Counted from the stretch's first letter, positions 1-14,700 are shown. The stretch is 64,000 nt of DNA from Cruorifilaria tuberocauda (GCA_013365365.1 JABVXU010000048.1:62001-126000); one strand, 5' to 3'. Notes: a model not told the origin generated them from the letters alone. A program made the numbers and translations.

Positions 1-490
1 TTTGGCAAATACGTGCACTTTCTGAATCAAAGTAAGGAGCACTCTTTCCAATCGTTGCTTCTGGTACAGCTGCAATGTGCAGTGTTTCACGAATTTTGCC
101 AGCACAGAATCGGTTAACCAGAAAAGCTATTGCTTTATATTGGCCACTCTGACAAAACTGCAAGCATTAAAAAGATATAAGAAAACGACCATATAAAATT
201 GACTTTAATTATCCTAGCTTTCCGCTTAATTTTTCTCAGCAAATGCAATTTTTACACGTCATCACTATTTTCTCTATAACAAAATCAGATAAGAACATTA
301 AAAGATCGATAAAGTATGTATAGAAGTGGCTTACCAATGCTTTACAGATATGTTTGGAAGCGATCTGTATGGAAAGTCTCTGGGCATTATTCACATCATA
401 TACATTGATAATGATATGATTTATATGCACAACAGTAGGCTTTACAACTCGAAGTTTCAATGTACCAAAATACACGTACGTCGATTCGAT
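1..490 (-). CDS. Unrecognised protein, two exons, truncated by the window edge
   Basis: Two exons join cleanly on the minus strand. The upstream one (335-490) starts after a GTTTAG acceptor and ends TTG|gtaagc. The downstream one (1-157) starts after CTTGCAG and runs off the left edge. Both are in phase 0 and read about 104 residues without a stop, including STYVYFGTLKLRVVKP and AFLVNRFCAGKIRETLHIAA. The composition (buried beta-strand-like hydrophobics, few low-complexity runs) looks like a conserved folded protein, but I do not recognise the family. No start codon was placed; the N-terminal exons should lie to the right of 490 and were not found. Splice sites and open frame make a real gene likely, while its function is unknown. 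Confidence 0.6.
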
Positions 491-1456
491 CTAAACACTA
501 ATAAGCTAATAAGCTGAATGATAACGTCTGAATTAAGAATTTCGCATTGTGTCTGCCGATATATTTGAATTTTTTTCCAATTTTACACCGATCTTCTCAT
601 AACTTCCGGACTGAAACCTATGTTACATCCATTATACACCAATCAATATATATATAGTGTCCAACTTAAACAGATGTGATTTGAGACTGGATATAATTGA
701 GAACCTTACAGAAATACATTCGGATGCAACAGCTGCCATTCATTTAATGAATGCTGGTCGTCTGCGCTTGATACATCCAATAAACTGTCCTTATTTTAAG
801 CAAATTACTGAAATGATAAATATAAACGGTTAAAGTGCCAAAAGATCGACCGGATCTGATTTTTCAAGAAATCCCAGTACAATTGACACAAGAATTAAGG
901 CATAAAGTGTAGGCAGAAATGACATGAAGATCAAGAAGCAAAGATTACAAACGTATCTAGCAGCCGACTAAAGTAACATATTACACGCAATTTTACACTC
1001 CATTTTCTTCCACTTCGAGAAACCCTTTTTGATGCGACACCGTTACGACTTGAATCGTTTCATAAGAAATGGAAGTTGGAATTATGTGGACTGTGATCAG
1101 AGTGGACATTATTTTCACATTTGTAGTCGGCGTTACTTGATGAACTCTTTATCTTTGTTTTAATTCACTGCTGTAGGATGAATTATATTCGTTTCGACGG
1201 AATTTTACAAGTTTTATTTGCGCGATATATTTTGGCACATCGATTCGTGTTAGACTCGTTTGTTGCTTATCATTTATCAAGTTTCCATTTTATGCTTTAA
1301 CAGAAAATATTATGTGTTATATTGCGTAACACGGAATAGATATTCTGTTGCAAGGTAAGCTGTGTGTTTTGCAGTTGTCGCAATGAGGTAGTATGTATCG
1401 GAGTTGAAAGGATAGGTTATGTGCTGAACAAAATGTTATTGCAGTAGTGAATAACG
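491..1456. other. Gap left of COPB1, with one exon-like + strand stretch
   Basis: There is no complete gene here. On the + strand, 672-836 follows an AAACAG acceptor-like site and reads about 54 open residues (for example ENLTEIHSDATAAIHLMNAG) before TAA. A second open stretch in another frame (about 833-929, including PDLIFQEIPVQLTQELRHKV) follows with no room for an intron, so the two cannot be joined without a frameshift. This could be a decayed gene end or a sequence error. The last 200 bases are the likely promoter and leader of COPB1. Confidence 0.35.
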
Positions 1457-4400
1457 ATGTCGTCAGGAGAGTTACCGTGCTATACATTGATCCACGTACC
1501 AAGCGATTTTGAAATACCAAGTGAAGTGCAATTGAAAGAGAAATTTGAAAAAGGTTGATGCTTTAGTCTACTTATCTTACATATTTTGGAATGATAATGA
1601 GGATGACCAGTTGACTGCATGGAAGAACTTTTCACAATGAATTTATGTGATAGTAAAGTATTAATAGTATTAATAAAATGATATAGTGTTGGTTTTATAG
1701 TTATATAGATTTTTATTTACTGTTACCTCTATCGAACTATTATTGGATAATTATGAAGCTTTTTAACTGCAGGTGATATTAAAGCAAAAACAGATGCTTT
1801 AAAGAAGCTGATTATGATGATAATGAATGGAGAAAAGATTGGACAAGGTATGATGATGCAGGTGATTCGATTTTGTTTACCCACATCTGATCACATAATC
1901 AAAAAACTCCTTCTTTTGTTTTTTGAGATCATTCCCAAGGTAAATTATGTTTTTTCATACTGCTTTAAATGAATTTTGATTTTCGATAAATTTGGATATT
2001 TAAAAATTAATGGCAGAATATTACGAAAGTAGTAGTTTATTACCTTTGGTAAATTATTTGATTCGATTTAACAATGAATCTCTTGAGTGCTTTTTTGAGA
2101 AATAATATTTTTTGTGCAATGTGTAATAGTTCTTTTGCAATAAATGACTTGCAAGTGTTCCTGTAATATTAATGTATGATTTCTTTATTCAAAAGAACTA
2201 TTCAGACAGCATCAGATGGCAAATTGTTACATGAAATGATATTAGTGTGCGATGCATATCGCAAAGATTTGCAACATCCTAATGAATTCATTAGAGGATC
2301 CACACTGAGGTAAACTATCCTGCTTTATTACTTAGCACTACTAAGATCGCTTTATTTTTCTTTTTTCTCATACTTTTTGTATGGACATGATACAGTCAAA
2401 TACTGACCACAGTTTGTCTGTATTTTTACATTTTCATGATATCATGTGTTTTTCATTTTCACATTAACACTGCAAGCTAAACCAGTAGGTTTCTTCTACT
2501 GGTACTGGTCACTGGTATGTAACTTTCAGTGTTTATCAATAAGACTTAAAATCCATGACAAAGCTTCAGATTTCGATTCATAGCCTATCATGTTGTTTTC
2601 GATGAAGTTTTGCTTCCAACATTGTCAGATATAAGTTTCTTGCTAGCATGTTTTCATGTTAAAAAAGTATTTCGAAGGTGTAAAGAAAAGTTTTTTATAA
2701 CAGATTTTTATGCAAACTTCGCGAGCCGGAACTTCTGGAACCTCTTATGCCTGCAATTCGCTCATGTCTTGAACATCGGCATGCCTATGTTCGACGCAAT
2801 GCTGTTTTGGCTATATTCACCATTTACCGTATGTTTCAAATTGCTGAATGAAATATTGGTACTATTTCCAAGAAATTTGTTACTATCAACTAAAAGTTGT
2901 GATTTTCGCTTTTTATTATATTTTTAGGTAGTTTTGAATTTCTTATTCCGGACGCACCAGAATTAGTATCTACCGTATTGAACAATGAGCAAGACGCTTC
3001 TTGCAAACGAAATGCATTCATGATGCTTCTTCATGTTGATCAAAGCAGGGCTTTAGATTATTTGTCGGAAGTTATGGACCAAGTTACCACATTTGGTGAT
3101 ATTCTTCAGCTTATAATCGTGGAACTCATTTACAAGGTAATTTATATTATCTCGTTATACAGGTCAGAAATTTCATTTTTATATTGCTTTTTGCATGTTG
3201 GCAGTTTGTATTTCGATATTTTGAAAATTTTCACATTATATTTTAAGCTTTTTATAGGTCTGTCACGCAAACCCATCAGAACGGGCACGCTTCATCCGTT
3301 GCGTTTATAATCTCTTGCAATCTTCATCTCCAGCTGTAAAATACGAAGCAGCCGGTACTCTCATCACTCTAAGCTCTGCGCCTACTGCAGTCAAAGCTGC
3401 TGCATCAGCTTATATCGATCTTATTGTAAAGGAATCTGACAACAATGTCAAGGTTCTGTTAGAAAAACTGGGTTCAACATCATTTCATAAAAAATAGCAT
3501 TCTGATACGAGCTGTCATTTGTAATGGAAAAAATTTTAATAGAATTCGACTGCAATATTTGGGAGCATGTTTTGGTAAAGGAAACTGACTCAAGACTTAC
3601 TGAGCTTCTACTGTGTATTTTTATTCCTACTTTGAGTAAAAGATACGAACAGCAAGTCTGTGTGTTTTGAATTTACTGTACTTTTAAGAAAAATATTTCA
3701 GTTAATTGTTTTGGATCGACTAGTCGAGTTGCGTTCTTCTCCAACTAGTGAAAAGGTGTTACGCGAATTAGTGATGGATGTTTTACGCGTACTGTCAGCT
3801 TCGGATCTTGAAGTGCGAAAAAAGACTCTACAGCTTGCATTAGATCTTGTCTCTTCGCGTAATGTCGAAGAAATGGTCATGTATTTGAAGAAGGTTACTT
3901 ATTCTAATATTTTTTGGTTATGGTGTATACACAGCTTTATGTTTTACGCTTTTTAGTCCTACGTATCTACTTTGTAAAATGAAACAAATCAATATGTATC
4001 TGTTTTGAATGCATCTACTAGATTTATTTATATGTTGTAATCACTTTCGATTTCTAGGAAGTTGGTCGTTCTTCGGATGGAACAGCGGACGAGACAGAAC
4101 GATATCGACAGATGCTTGTACGAACACTGCATTCCACTACAGTCAAATTTCCAGACGTCGCAGCAAACATTTTGCCTGTTTTGATGGAATTTCTTTCTGA
4201 AGATAGTGAAAATGCTGCACAAGACGTTTTGGTGTTTGTAAGAGAAACTGTTCAGCGGTTACCACATTTGCGCTCAGTTGTTTTAACACAGCTTTTAGTA
4301 AGTTAATTACTTTATGTGAATGTGATAACGTACTGAAACTTTCATATGTTGGAATCTCTTTATTAAATTCTTTCTCTACTTTCAGGATATATTTGAAAAT

Positions 4401-7344
4401 ATACGAAGTGCTCAAGTTTTCCGGTCAGGGTTATGGATTTTGGGTGAATATTGTGAATCAGCTGAATCAATAATGAGAGTAATGCAGTTTATCCGAAAAT
4501 CGATTGGTGAATTGCCCATTGTGGAAAAGGAATTGCAAATAGCTAGTGGTGACGAAGTTGTGGACAGAAAGAGCGAAAATGTAGCAGCTGAAATAACCTC
4601 AAAGGTATCTGAAATACTTGCCTCAGTTGTTTTACTTTACTGTGCTAAATGCGGCCTGGATAAGTGTTTGATGTATAATTCTTTTCTATGGTGCAGACTC
4701 GACAACTTGTGACAGCTGATGGCACTTACGCTACCCAATCAGCACTTTCGGCCATAAAGAAAGAAATAACGGAAAATAAAGCTCTGTTACGTCGTTTTCT
4801 TCTTGATGGAAATTTTTTCCTAGCTTCATCGCTTGCAACTACCGTGGTCAAACTTGTCTTCAATTACAGCAATTTTATGAAAGGTTCATTTGTTGTCCGA
4901 CTATTCAAACTGTAGCACAGCCAAACTAGGAAATTGTGTTAATATTTAATTCGCGACAGATCGTAAGATTTACTTTTCAAAGAACTATTTTAGGTAAAAG
5001 TGGCAAAATTAATTCATTTGCGGGGGAAGCGTTGTTCATGATTGCATCAATTATCAGCCTTGGGAAAAGTGGTCTTGCGAAAACAAATGCAACCGAAGAT
5101 GATCTTGATCAGTAAGTAGGCCACATTATTATTAATTAATTTTCTCTTAGTGCAATATCTTGTAACGTTAGTCTGCTCTACTCTCTTTATGATTTGCTGT
5201 AAACGTAACTCATGGTTACATGTTTCACTGGAATCAATTTTGCAGTTTGGGTATGTCAATCAAAATTTTATGTGAAAAATGGCCTGATACAGAAATTGTT
5301 TTTCTACGAAAGTGTCGCGACAGCCTCGAGTTAATGCTGGAATCAAAATCAGAAAATGAGCGCTTGGAAAGCGAAACAGCAAGCAGGTGCCTGCTTCTTA
5401 TTAGTTATGAAATTTTTCTTTTATTAGATTTTCATAAAAAACTCAAGTATGATGAAATTACTGATTTTTTCAATTATCTTTATTTTTGGAAGTTTGTTTT
5501 TCCATTGAAATAATCTAGAAATTTTTTAAATTTTACAATGCAATAGCATTTTGCATACTTTATTTGTAGAACTGTTCAAGTTGAGGTAGATCGTACAATT
5601 TCATTTACACAACTTGCTCCTCGTGTTGGAGATGGAGTAACCGGAACTGAAAACTTATTCGATCTTTCATTGTCGCAAGCGTTAGGAACCGTTGTAAAGT
5701 CTCCCAAATTCGATTTCGCCTCTTCTAAACTAGGCAAGGTAAATAAATTTGATGAAAATCGCCTTATTGAGGTTATAATGCTCTTTGTTATTATGATGCT
5801 TTTAGTTTTGATCTCTATATGTAGCTATTTCACTTCGTACAAACCTAATGAAAAATTTGAAGAATTGCAGAGAATGAGGAATATGCAGTTGGAAAAGTTT
5901 ATTTTGCTTTTTTCTTTGATCTTAAATGGTTTACAGCAATTTATTTTCTATTGAAATTCGTATTTTATATTTTCATTTCAGGTGAAGCAGCTTGCCGGTT
6001 TTTCGGACCCTGTTTATGCTGAGGCATATGTTAATGTAAATCAGTACGATATCGTTCTTGATGTACTTGTCGTTAATCAAACAAGTGATACCCTTCAAAA
6101 CGTTTGCCTGGAACTATCGACCATTGGTGATATCAAATTGCTTGATAAACCAACACCTCTTACGTTGGCACCACGTGATTTTTCCAATATTAAAGTAATT
6201 TTTTCAAAAAAATGCTTGGTTTTACAATAGTACGAGAAAATTTTTGTCATAATGTGTCACTTTAAAAACAAGCAGTGTTTATATTGGAATAATGAAAACA
6301 CTGTTCTTTTTACTAATCTAATAATACTAATGGTGATTTGTAAGTTTTGAGGTTGTACATCAACTGTTTGTAGATTTAGATTATTGCAAGTTTTCATTTC
6401 CTCATTATGATACTACTAATTTCTCTTTTCCTGAAAAGGTTTTATTTTTACTTGGTCATTTTAGATTACCGTAAAAGTTGTTTCTACGGAAAATGGTGTG
6501 ATTTTTTCGGCTATTGCCTACGATGTCCGTGGATCAACATCTGATCGAAATTGTGTTTATTTAGAAGATATACATATTGATATCATGGATTACATTATAC
6601 CGGGCAATTGTACGGACACCGAATTTCGGCATATGTGGGCCGAATTTGAATGGGAGAACAAAGTTTGAATTTCCTTTTGTCTTCCATTTATTTGGTGCTG
6701 TCAATTTAATTAAAGTCCAATATGCATTACAACTTTTTTTGCTTTAGCAATTTTATATCTCAGCTCCAATTCCTTTCTATTTTTAAGGTCAATGTGAACA
6801 CACCAATCACAGATTTACGTACATTCCTAACACACTTATCTGCTGTTACCAACATGAAATTATTGACTACTGATGCTGCGTTAGGTATTTTCCAAATTTA
6901 ATCATAAAATTAACTGTTTTTCTCGATGATATCTCGTTCAATTAATGGCCTGATATTTTTCTCAGTTCTTCAATTTCTAAAGAATGTGAACATATTTGCA
7001 GATAAAATATAACCTTTTGCCATTCGAATTTCAGAAGGTGAATGTGGCTTTCTGGCTGCTAACTTCTGTGCACATAGTATCTTCGGAGAAGATGCATTGG
7101 CTAATGTTTCTATAGAAAAAACCAGTCCTCTTGATCCAAATAGTCCGATCATAGGGCACATACGAATTCGTGCTAAAAGTCAGGGAATGGCTTTATCGCT
7201 TGGTGATAAGGTTTGCATTCTTAATTCTATGTTCCAAATTTTGACTGCTTCGATAATCAGAGTCAATTACTAGTATTCCAGATAAACTTCGCTCAGAAAG
7301 AGAGGAAATTAACGTTGTTAAAAGGAGAAGCAGTGTCGAACTAA
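1457..7344 (+). CDS. copb-1: Coatomer subunit beta (beta-COP)
   Basis: This is beta-COP, a subunit of the COPI coat that moves cargo from Golgi to ER and within the Golgi. Eighteen exons close in frame: 1457-1553, 1773-1939, 2206-2309, 2704-2828, 2928-3136, 3258-3452, 3702-3893, 4058-4297, 4386-4604, 4697-4883, 4994-5111, 5246-5386, 5570-5738, 5982-6194, 6465-6662, 6788-6884, 7035-7210 and 7282-7344. They give 969 residues, against about 953 in human. The N-terminal half is the HEAT-like adaptin trunk ([33 protein letters not shown]). The C-terminal part is the appendage ([48 protein letters not shown]). The start follows a TTGCAG acceptor by 12 bases and matches the family N-terminus. The gene is complete, with no breaks seen. 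Confidence 0.97.
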
Positions 7345-8743
7345 AATTTCAACAATTCATTTATACGCTGTGATGATTATTGTTTTTTAGCGCTCTTTAT
7401 CTTTTTCGTAAATTCGAAATTTCTGCCATTCAATGTGCACTATCGAGCATTTTTTTCCCTATCCCTTTTTTTCTATTCCTCTGCCTTCCAGTTCTTGAAT
7501 TGTCTGTGATTCAGTCACAGTGACTGAGTGCTCCGGAATGAAATATGTATTTGTTTCCATTCTATTAGTTATTTCTACATAAAGCTGATTCATTAACTTA
7601 TAAATAATAGTGTGATCTATTTCACTTTGATGAATGATGGAACCATTAAAAATCATTAATAATAACAATAATAGAAATATTTTACTGTAGTAAGTATAAT
7701 CACAAACATATGATAACGCATACACATAAAAGATATATGAAAAGAAAATGACACATTATGAAGAGAGAAAACTAGACAAATCACCACAGTTGTTTATTAC
7801 TAAAAGCTATTATAACTTTATTCAATTGCTATATTGTTTTATTAGCAAAAAGCACCGAATCGTTGTTAGCTAATATTCTGTTATCTTGTTAATATGTTTT
7901 TTGTATTTATTTTTATCCTATTCATTGTATTTTTGTGTCGTTCAAGCTTCTATTTACTGTTAATTTATGCGGTTCTTTAGTTTTGGAATAAATTTTGGAT
8001 TCTACACGGATTATAATGATTAAATTCATAATTTGGAGAATCTTTTTCCTTTGGTTTTTATTTAATTGATTACCGATATTATTTATTGAAAGAAAAGATG
8101 AATCCCTTAAAAGTTTTCTTCATATCGAATTGTCGAATAGAGCTAAAAAACGGCAGAAATTTTATGCGTAGCTCGTTATTCAATGCTGGAAATTTAGAGA
8201 GCCTTCTTAAATTCTATGAAATATTATTTTCGAATAAAAAAACCAACTGATATGAAGTATACCAGTTTTCTTGTGATTACGATGAAATATAAAAAAAATT
8301 CTGTTTAGTTGGGAATTTGAAAGCTATATCATAATAGTAGGAGGTATAAGCTTCAGATTTTTTCGTAGCAAATAAAATGTGATTGTTGCTTTTTGAGGAA
8401 AATAAATTTAAGAAGTGATACTTATATATATAAATGAGTATTTAAATTGAGATGGCACACGCTCACAAACATATACACAATATAAACTACTGCTTTAAAA
8501 TGCTTTAAATGAATAAAATAATTTGATAAACGAATGAAAGATTTCGAAATTAATAAAGATGATAAATCATTTGCTTTTGTATATAACTCGATTAGAATAT
8601 AATGAAAACAATTATATAGCAATTGATAGGGAATTTGCTTTTTAAAAGATGAATGGGAATTAATAAAAGTTTAGAGCAGTGAAAAGAAAACCAGATCAAA
8701 CTGTTCAGCGTAATATAATTGACTACTGAAATGAATCTTCTTT
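7345..8743. other. Convergent 3' region between COPB1 and casy-1
   Basis: COPB1 ends at 7344 and the minus-strand casy-1 ends at 8744, so this 1.4 kb holds two 3' UTRs and their AATAAA-type signals (for example near 7987 and 8399). A minus-strand open stretch at 7459-7725 has a hydrophobic run but no splice support and no recognisable similarity. I see no gene. Confidence 0.6.
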
Positions 8744-11700
8744 TTATACGCGGTAGGTACGTGAAATGTTTGTTAAAGTTGTGTCGTCCCATTCCAAACT
8801 TCTGTTCTGTCGCTCTAGAAATAAAGCATATTCTGATGAAGAAATGAACAATAATATACGGTAGAATAGTGAAGAAAGCAACTGTACTCCACTTTTTTTA
8901 CTAGACTTTCTGGACAACTGAGCCATTTTTAGTCACTTCATATAATAAACTTATGGAAAATATTTCAATCAAGCTGTTGGAAGCACTCTTTAGAATTTTT
9001 CGATTAATTAATTTGAAAATTAAAAGGAAAACTGGAAGGTGTGCTAACCATTATCCACATGAGGAAGTACATGTCCAGCATCTTCATCTTCTGTCAAGCC
9101 TTCATCATGAAAACTGAAATATAATTAGGCTCCTTACTTAAAATTAGGAACATCTGAAAAATTATTATGAATATGGAAAAATAATAAATTTCAAGCTGTT
9201 AGATTAACAATCGGAGGTTTTGTGATGATGAAAAAAACTTGAAATATCAAAAAAATAATAAGACATATAGATAAATGTATCCTATTTCATGCATCTATAT
9301 TAAATTGCACATTTATAATCTATGATCTACCCAAAATAATATCTCAGAGCCAAAATATTTTATTCTAATTTTGCACAGTTCACATATTAAAATCCAGTAT
9401 TATTTCAGAAATAAATGAAATTACCTTTCAGCGCCATCGGAGCTTTCTTCTTCGTCAGAAAAATCGACGTCATTCTTATCAATTTCCTCCAATGGATTCA
9501 CTGTTATATTCATACCACTATCATCCCATTCCATTGCCCCTTCCTTTAAAGTAATGACCTCAATTTAAATAATATGAAAATAAGAATTAAAATTTATGCT
9601 GAATTTAAACTCACAGTACTTCGCCGATTGCGTCGCCGTCTGCTGGGAAGTGGAGTATCACGCATTTTCATTATTCCGATCACTAACATAATCAGAAGGA
9701 AACCAACACACAATACAATGACTACAGCAACTGCTCCTCCTGAAAACTCTCTATCCGTGTATATAAATAGGAAAAAGAAGAAAAAAATATTTCTATTCGA
9801 AAAAAATAGATTTTAAATCCCTTCATGGATTAGGAAATATAGTGCAAATTTATGATATGAAATCAAATACATTCAATAAGAAAGATTCGTTCCATTTTCT
9901 GGTAGTTTTGGGGAGCCTAAACGTAAATATGTACTACTATAACAAATTTCATTGAAAACTTTATCTTTAGCCTGTTTGATAAGCAGGTGGTTTTTACATA
10001 CACATTGATATTTACCTGCTACAGCACCTTGCACACCGTATCCGTGATGTGACATCAATGCTTTCGGTCGTGGTAAATCCATTTCCAGTAAATTTTGCAG
10101 TCGATTTCCACCAATTCGATCAAATGCAGGATCTACTTGCACCTCATCACTGTCCAAAATTTCAGTAACTGGTAATTCAGTTGATTGAAATGATGTATTG
10201 ATATTCATCTAAATTTTACATCACCTTTTTTAGTTTTTTTCTTGTTTTAATTGCGATACTACAATATATTTAAAATGAAGCAATATAACGGATATCAGCA
10301 CTTAAGAATTGGAAATTCATGACTAATTTGGATTAATTATTTTTTATTCTTAAATGCAATGCAATTTTATTATTATTTCAATTATTTAACAACATATATG
10401 CTTAAAACCTCTGTTGCTAAATATGGATTCTTAATCCTTCTTCCTTTAATTCGTCATTTTTCTATTCATCAGCGTAATACGGTAATTTAAATAATTCTTG
10501 CTTTTTAATAATTTTTGTAATTTAAGCAATATCTCTTGACAAGAAAGTATTCTATCGACAAGACAGAAAATAGTAAATATATGGTACGCTAAAAAGTGAT
10601 TATTATTCCACAAATTAAATAGAAGTTATCTAATTCGTACTATTTGCTCAAATAAATTTATTCAGTTTCATGTCGAAAAATTAATTCCATTTAAAATTTA
10701 TGGAGACACCTCAATTTAAAATTTTGTTAATAAATGAAATTGAAAACTACAAGAATGAATTCGACAGATGAGAAACTGTTTTACATACATTTTAATAAAA
10801 AAAGAAAAATATAACTCCTTTGCACATGGTTGCGGTCTGTGCAAAGAAGAGGTTATATTTTTTTATTGAAAAGTATGTAAAGGAAACAATTTCTAGAAAA
10901 ATGCCTCACTTTTATTTTCTATTTTTTTACTCCTCTTCCTATACAGTATTAAATAATCTTCTTAAGAAATTTATAGATAGAGGCAATATATTGATGAGAA
11001 GAATGACAAAATTGAAATAATTTATGAGAACACTAAATAATCCTCTTAAGGAAAGTGTTTCACAAACAATTAGCGAAATATAAAATATTTATTTGCTCTT
11101 GCTAATTTTCGACTCAGTTCTACGCTGAACTAGAAAGATTTTATGACTTACTAATGACGAATTAGAAACTAAGAATTCCATTTATCTGCACGACACCAAC
11201 TAAAGTTGGGTAAGAAAGTTAAGAAGATATCCATTTTTCAACATTTGATACTTGCATCCCACTATACATCATTATTTATCTCCAACACACTTACCGTAAC
11301 GAGGAATTCATTGCTAAGAATTCGGCCACCACTCATTGCACATTGTACAGTATAAATTCTCCGTGAATATGAATCAGCTCGAGTATTAAAATAGTGAATT
11401 TTAGATAAAATCTCTTGGTAACCCTTAACTTTTTCCTTACCTTTCAACAAAATACCCTGAAAAGTTTAAACACATTGCTCGTTCATAAGTGAATTTTTCC
11501 ATTTCCAAAAATCATGTAAGTCATTTAGTACTTCCCAAAATAATGTTTGTTTATAATTAAACTTTTGCACCTCAAATATAATAAAATCGATGAAGGAAAT
11601 TTAAATTCAGTAATTGTAATGAATCAGCAACACATTAAACAAACTATTTCTTCTGTTTTATTTCACCACTCTCATCTAAACCTTCAAAACAGAAAAAAAC

Positions 11701-14700
11701 ACTGCTTATAAATAGAAATGATGACAAACTTGTTTATCATGTTCAAAATCAATTCGAAGAGCAGCGATTAACGAAGCCGGCGATGAGAAATATTCGAGAT
11801 CCATATCTCGTGATGGTTTTAAATGGATTTTACACCAGTCAAGTTCCGATACACTCGTTCGCTCAATCTCTTCTGCAGGAAAAATTTATTTCTATGGTAG
11901 CTCTTTTGTTAATGTTTATCGTCATTTTTTCACCATTATTTTTCGTTTCGTCGACTGTGAAAAAGATTTAAATTTATTAATATCATTTTTTAACTCAGAA
12001 ATATCAAACTGATCGATTCGCACAGTTCTAAGAAACTATTCACTTTTATTCATCAAGGTTGTCAATGATAACAGTTTTCACCTTCTTATTTTGCTTTTTT
12101 TTCCGGGGAAAAAATTTATTTTGGTCGGTGAAATAGATTAATCAACTGCTTCAGAGTTAGAAAATTTTCTGAGCCTTCCAAATGCTTTCTTCAATACTCT
12201 TAAAGTTAGACAAAAGAAAAAATTCTATTGTCCTAAACTTTAAATATCCTAACTTTAATTCTTGTTCTGATATATTCAATCTTTTCCAAATCAATTATCT
12301 ATTTTCTTTCTTAACTTCCTTTGGCTCTTTATATATTATTTATCTTGTCAAATGAAAAAAAGACAAAAAGACAATAGACTATACGCTGAAAAAGCATTAA
12401 TGTTTTTTCAATTTTCGACGAATCACAACTTCCTCATCCGTTATAGAATAAATCAAAAGAGGAATTTATGAAAAGAGAAATTCTGTAAATTCAATCCCGT
12501 AAATAATAGAAAGCACGGAGCTAATAAGTTTATGGTTGATTACCAGTTAAAAGAGTGAACATGTGAATAACCAAGGTGAAAATTCATATCAATAACGTGC
12601 AAAAGATTGAAGTAATATCGAAGAGAGTTTGAAAATTTTTAAAACACTAAAACTGAAACTTACCTCCATTGATGTTTTGAGTTACAGTGATTCTGATTTC
12701 AGGAAGCATTGGAGCACCTGTTTTTACGAGATGCTGATCATTGTTCACAACTGATGGTCCACTAATTGAAATTACAGGCTCAGCTTCTCGTTGGACGAAT
12801 ATGGAGCCTTTGTTAGGATTAAGAGCAAGCTGAAAAGCAGCACAAAAAAATGTAAAAAATAAAAAGAAAATGATCAAAGTTCTTACAGTTATTATCATGA
12901 TAACGAAATGAGTTTAGTAAATGATTAAAGACTTCGATTTTTCAATTAAAAATATTTGTATCAACTAACTGTTTTTCCATCTGAGCATTGAACGGTTGTA
13001 TTGATAAGGAATGTACGATGCCCAGGTGTTGGTAAATTCTTTGTATTTGTATACATAACTCGTTGAAGTAAGAGCGATAAATCTTCGGCAGTATTAGCTT
13101 TCAAGGAGATAGATGATGAATCCATGGCAAAAACTGCATTCTACAGAAAAGAAGTTTTGGAAGCTGGTTATTTATTTTTAATTTTAAGCTCAAATTTGAG
13201 TTTTGATGTTTTTTTAAAAAAAATTCAGACTGGTTAAAACATAAAATTTTGAAAATTTAAAACACGAACTTCCCCTGGTACCAGCTCATCGAAGGCATTG
13301 AAATCCAGTTTCTCTTTACATTGATGAGAGCACTGAAAAACTTGTGGCCGTTCAAGCTTGTGTGGTAAATAATAGATGGAAGCTAGATGACCTTTGAAAA
13401 ATTGTGACATTATTCGATTGCGGCCATGCCAACATGCACCAACTACTAGACGAGTTTTCTGCAAAACATGTATTACATTGATCATAGGCCTCATATTTAA
13501 TTCTTACCAGTACAATATGCAATCAGTGGACGATCGATTCAAATTGTGCAATAAAAAAGGAAAAAGAGACATGATAAGTTACCATATCTTTGATACGGTG
13601 CAATGGCCAATCGTCCAATATTTCTGGATTATCTTTTGTTGCAGTAAATTTACGACCGTCAATGTATAAATCAATCTGAATATTGATAGATAAAAAAAGA
13701 AAAACATAAAAAATGAGGATCTTAAAAATAAAGATTGTTAAATTCGAAGAAGAGGGAAATGACTTTTCTTTCAACATCAATTGAGTCAAAATGATGGAGG
13801 ATAGCTAAATGAAAACATTTATTTTCATTTCCATTAACAAATGAACTGTTCATAAAAAGTTTTATTAATAGAAGCATATTAACCGTATCAATGGATGCAA
13901 ACAAAATAGAATATGAATGCCAATGATTGTCGCAAACTTCCGGAATGCTCCACCGCCATTCCGCAGCACGAAATGCAGCTTCAGCGTTACTCTCTCGACG
14001 CATTAGCATTTCCAGCTTACAATGACGCGTGTAAACCGCAAAATGATGACGATTCATGTCTGAAAATCAACTTTCAATTATAGGTGAAAATAAAAAAGGA
14101 ATGAATCCATGAATCTATGAAATTCGAATAAGTTTGAAAAGAATGCAATCTGTGAAAATGCGAACAGACAGATTCATAAAATCCGTCTATTTGCATTTTG
14201 CTCCGCAATAAGTTACAAGTAACCTATACTGTGCAGAGTTTCTTAGACTTTTTTAAAGTTCACTTGGCTTCTTTAATTCTATCTTATTAATACTTGGAAA
14301 TCAATACGTTGAGACTCATCTCGTAGCTATATTAACTTCATTTTAGCTTTTCTAATCTTGTGATGAAGATGTTATCTTATCAAAAAAATTATTCTCAAAA
14401 GTATAAATAAAAATCTACTTGTGTAATCGCTTTCACATAAGACCGCTTGTTTGCGGACCTGTTCTTCTTTAGTGCCATGAGCATGTTTCATCGAGAAAGT
14501 TAATGTAAACTTCAATGGAATAACACCATCCACTTTTTCCTTCGGTATAATTACTGCTGTTGACTTTCCATCAAAGATATATTTGTCGGTTACGCCATCG
14601 TCGGTGGCTGTTAATAAAGTAATTGTTGATTCATCCATCCCACATCTGCAAAGTTATCATTTTGAGAATGTATACTTCAATGGTCTGCGGTAAATCGAAA

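Noticed and set aside
1384..1407. let-7/mir-84-like sequence TGAGGTAGTATGTA
   Set aside because: The first 14 bases match the mir-84 type, but neither flank contains a strand that could pair to form a precursor hairpin, and it lies in the COPB1 leader. Likely chance.
7459..7725. Minus-strand 88-codon frame with a hydrophobic stretch
   Set aside because: It lies in the convergent 3' region, with no acceptor or donor context and no recognisable similarity.
11443..11456. Alternative AAAG acceptor at about 11443 for casy-1 exon 14
   Set aside because: It was tempting before exon 13 (11730-11872) was found. With that exon, the TTTCAG acceptor at 11457 closes in phase and matches the calsyntenin sequence better.
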